Made by a program: the position numbers and the translations under genes | Notes under the pieces: model-generated | Seen by the model: the letters and a program-made list of their open reading frames with translations, nothing else | Told to the model about the DNA's origin: nothing | The model's database searches: none | Part shown: positions 63,030-64,000 of the stretch, one piece after another | How the letters are laid out: each line of letters starts with the position of its first letter | Position numbering within the stretch: position 1 is the stretch's first letter | From: an uncultured Draconibacterium sp. | GTDB taxonomy: Bacteria > Bacteroidota > Bacteroidia > Bacteroidales > Prolixibacteraceae | Assembly: GCF_963677565.1 (NCBI RefSeq) | Contig: NZ_OY781981.1 | Coordinates: 2,844,001 to 2,908,000 of the forward strand | Direction: 5' to 3' | DNA: 64,000 nt

Positions 63030-63060
63030 TTGATTTGTGTTTCGCTGAGGGCTTACTTTG
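63030..63060 (+). promoter_or_regulatory. Probable promoter of the DUF6686-like gene
   Basis: TTACTTTG (63053-63060) matches TAnnTTTG at seven of eight positions, with TTG at 63030-63032 about 25 bases upstream, centre to centre. Confidence 0.4.
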
Positions 63061-63085
63061 TGTAGTATCAAAAAAAGCTCATAAA

Positions 63086-63433
63086 ATGGAAATACTTATA
63101 GAAACACAGAATGGAAAAATTTTTAAATGCGCGAAATGTGATGCTATGCATGTTGAGTATAAAAATCTAAACTTCAATTTTAAAGAAGAGGACTTCTGGA
63201 AGTTTGTCGATTATATCCAAACTCTTGACGGAGAAGAGTGGACATTGCGGAACAAAACATCAAATTTTAAGCGAAAGATTATAATTCCCGTTGGCAGCCA
63301 GATTTTTAATGCTTTGCTTGATGCAAAGGAGTTAAGTGAGCTGAGAAGCCTCCTGAATTTTAAGAAAGACGCAGCTTATTTTCAGCAAACAATAAATGCC
63401 GGAGGTTTGGAATTTACCTCGCATTTGAATTAG
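63086..63433 (+). CDS. Small CxxC protein, DUF6686-like
   Basis: 115-residue cytoplasmic protein with FKCAKCDAMHVEYKN near the N-terminus, a CxxC-xxxH pattern that suggests metal binding, followed by FNFKEEDFWKFVDYI. It resembles Bacteroidota DUF6686 proteins, whose function is unknown. The ATG at 63086 is used; the longer frame starting at 63035 lacks family support. It stands alone, converging with the FNT gene. Confidence 0.7.
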   Translation: MEILIETQNGKIFKCAKCDAMHVEYKNLNFNFKEEDFWKFVDYIQTLDGEEWTLRNKTSNFKRKIIIPVGSQIFNALLDAKELSELRSLLNFKKDAAYFQQTINAGGLEFTSHLN

Positions 63434-63471
63434 AAATGAATTAAGGCTTGGCGAAGAGACCTTAGCTTTTG

Positions 63472-64000
63472 CTATTTCTCTTTGGCGTAAGCATACCAAT
63501 ACAATGTACCAACAAAAAAGCCGCCTCCAACAATATTTCCAAGTGTTGCCGGAATCAGGTTTTTAAACACAAAAGTGGACCATGTAATATCAGCACCCTC
63601 GAAAATTGCCAGTGGAATAAAAAACATGTTGGCAATACTGTGCTCAAAACCCATGGTAACAAAGGCCATAACCGGCCACCAGATACCTAAAATCTTTCCG
63701 CTGGTGTGTTGTGCCGACATGCCCATCCAAAGTGCCAGACAAACCAGCCAGTTGGCACCAATACCTTTTAAAAATGTGGTAAAAAACGGATTGGAAGTTT
63801 TCCCAATCGCAATCTTTTCTACCATATTTATCCATGGCTCTGCATTTACCAAATGAGTGAGGTGAACCAGAAAATAAGCCACGAACACTGAGCCTATAAA
63901 ATTGCCCACATAAACCAACGACCAGTTTCTAAGTGGAGCAGTCCAGCGTTGTTTGCCACCCAGAACATTGGGCATAAAATAGGCATTGTTACCGGTAAAA
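63472..64000 (-). CDS. Formate/nitrite transporter (FNT) family channel, partial
   Basis: The C-terminal part (176 codons counting to the window edge) of an FNT-family pentameric anion channel (FocA/NirC). At least four membrane segments are visible, with FTGNNAYFMP at the truncated end, NWSLVYVGNFIGS, GIGANWLVCLALWMG (the conserved NWLVCLA signature) and MGFEHSIANMFFIP with the pore-region EHSIANMF. The start lies beyond base 64000. Formate versus nitrite specificity cannot be decided. Confidence 0.9.
   Translation of the reverse strand, partial: FTGNNAYFMPNVLGGKQRWTAPLRNWSLVYVGNFIGSVFVAYFLVHLTHLVNAEPWINMVEKIAIGKTSNPFFTTFLKGIGANWLVCLALWMGMSAQHTSGKILGIWWPVMAFVTMGFEHSIANMFFIPLAIFEGADITWSTFVFKNLIPATLGNIVGGGFFVGTLYWYAYAKEK

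Noticed and set aside
1..64000. CRISPR array, tRNA, rRNA, insertion sequence, prophage or integrase
   Set aside because: I looked for regularly spaced repeats, conserved tRNA arms, transposase motifs and terminal inverted repeats and saw none.

Overview
The window looks like a carbohydrate-specialist chromosome segment from a Bacteroidota bacterium. I infer a marine or anaerobic Marinilabiliales/Prolixibacteraceae-like lineage, but no taxonomic marker gene is present. The grounds are two SusC/SusD pairs, two hybrid two-component regulators (HTCS), an ECF sigma/FecR cassette, TAnnTTTG-type -7 promoter elements, and signal peptides whose mature proteins nearly all begin with Gln. No rRNA, tRNA, CRISPR array, insertion sequence or phage gene was seen.

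Region 1 (1-19.8 kb, mostly minus strand) is a pectin-type polysaccharide utilization locus. It holds a CE12-like rhamnogalacturonan acetylesterase, a GH43, a PL1 pectate lyase, a DUF4957/DUF5123-type surface lipoprotein, SusD, SusC, an HTCS regulator, a KdgF-like cupin on the plus strand, and a second HTCS. Region 2 (19.9-24.3 kb, minus) is a two-gene GH5 (BACON-GH5_4 type) then GH31 (with PA14 insert) operon of xyloglucan type. It has no SusC/D of its own and lies beside the second HTCS.

Region 3 (24.8-59.8 kb, plus strand) is the striking part. An ECF sigma factor, a FecR anti-sigma factor, a SusC with an N-terminal STN signalling domain and a SusD are followed by a run of same-strand genes dominated by esterases. 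These are eleven CE1-like esterases with an N-terminal E-set/CBM48-like domain, one single-domain CE1, two 586-residue alpha/beta hydrolases, two Tat-signal type-B carboxylesterases and one CubicO-type serine hydrolase. Interspersed are a DUF1593/Sde182-like protein, an amidohydrolase, a TAXI-type solute-binding protein and a metallo-beta-lactamase-fold hydrolase. No recognisable glycoside hydrolase or polysaccharide lyase occurs there, apart from the nucleoside-hydrolase-like fold of the DUF1593 protein. The cluster has grown by tandem duplication, including a duplicated two-gene CE1-carboxylesterase module.

Region 4 (60-64 kb) is a general region: a PQQ-propeller lipoprotein, Dps divergent from an OxyR-type LysR regulator, a DUF6686-like small protein, and a formate/nitrite-family channel cut by the window end.

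A working model: region 1 takes up and depolymerises pectin, with KdgF feeding unsaturated uronate into central metabolism. Region 2 attacks xyloglucan. Region 3 strips many kinds of ester substituent (acetyl, feruloyl or other aroyl groups) from a heavily acylated ligand imported by its SusCD pair, under trans-envelope ECF/FecR control. The substrate of region 3 is unknown from sequence alone.
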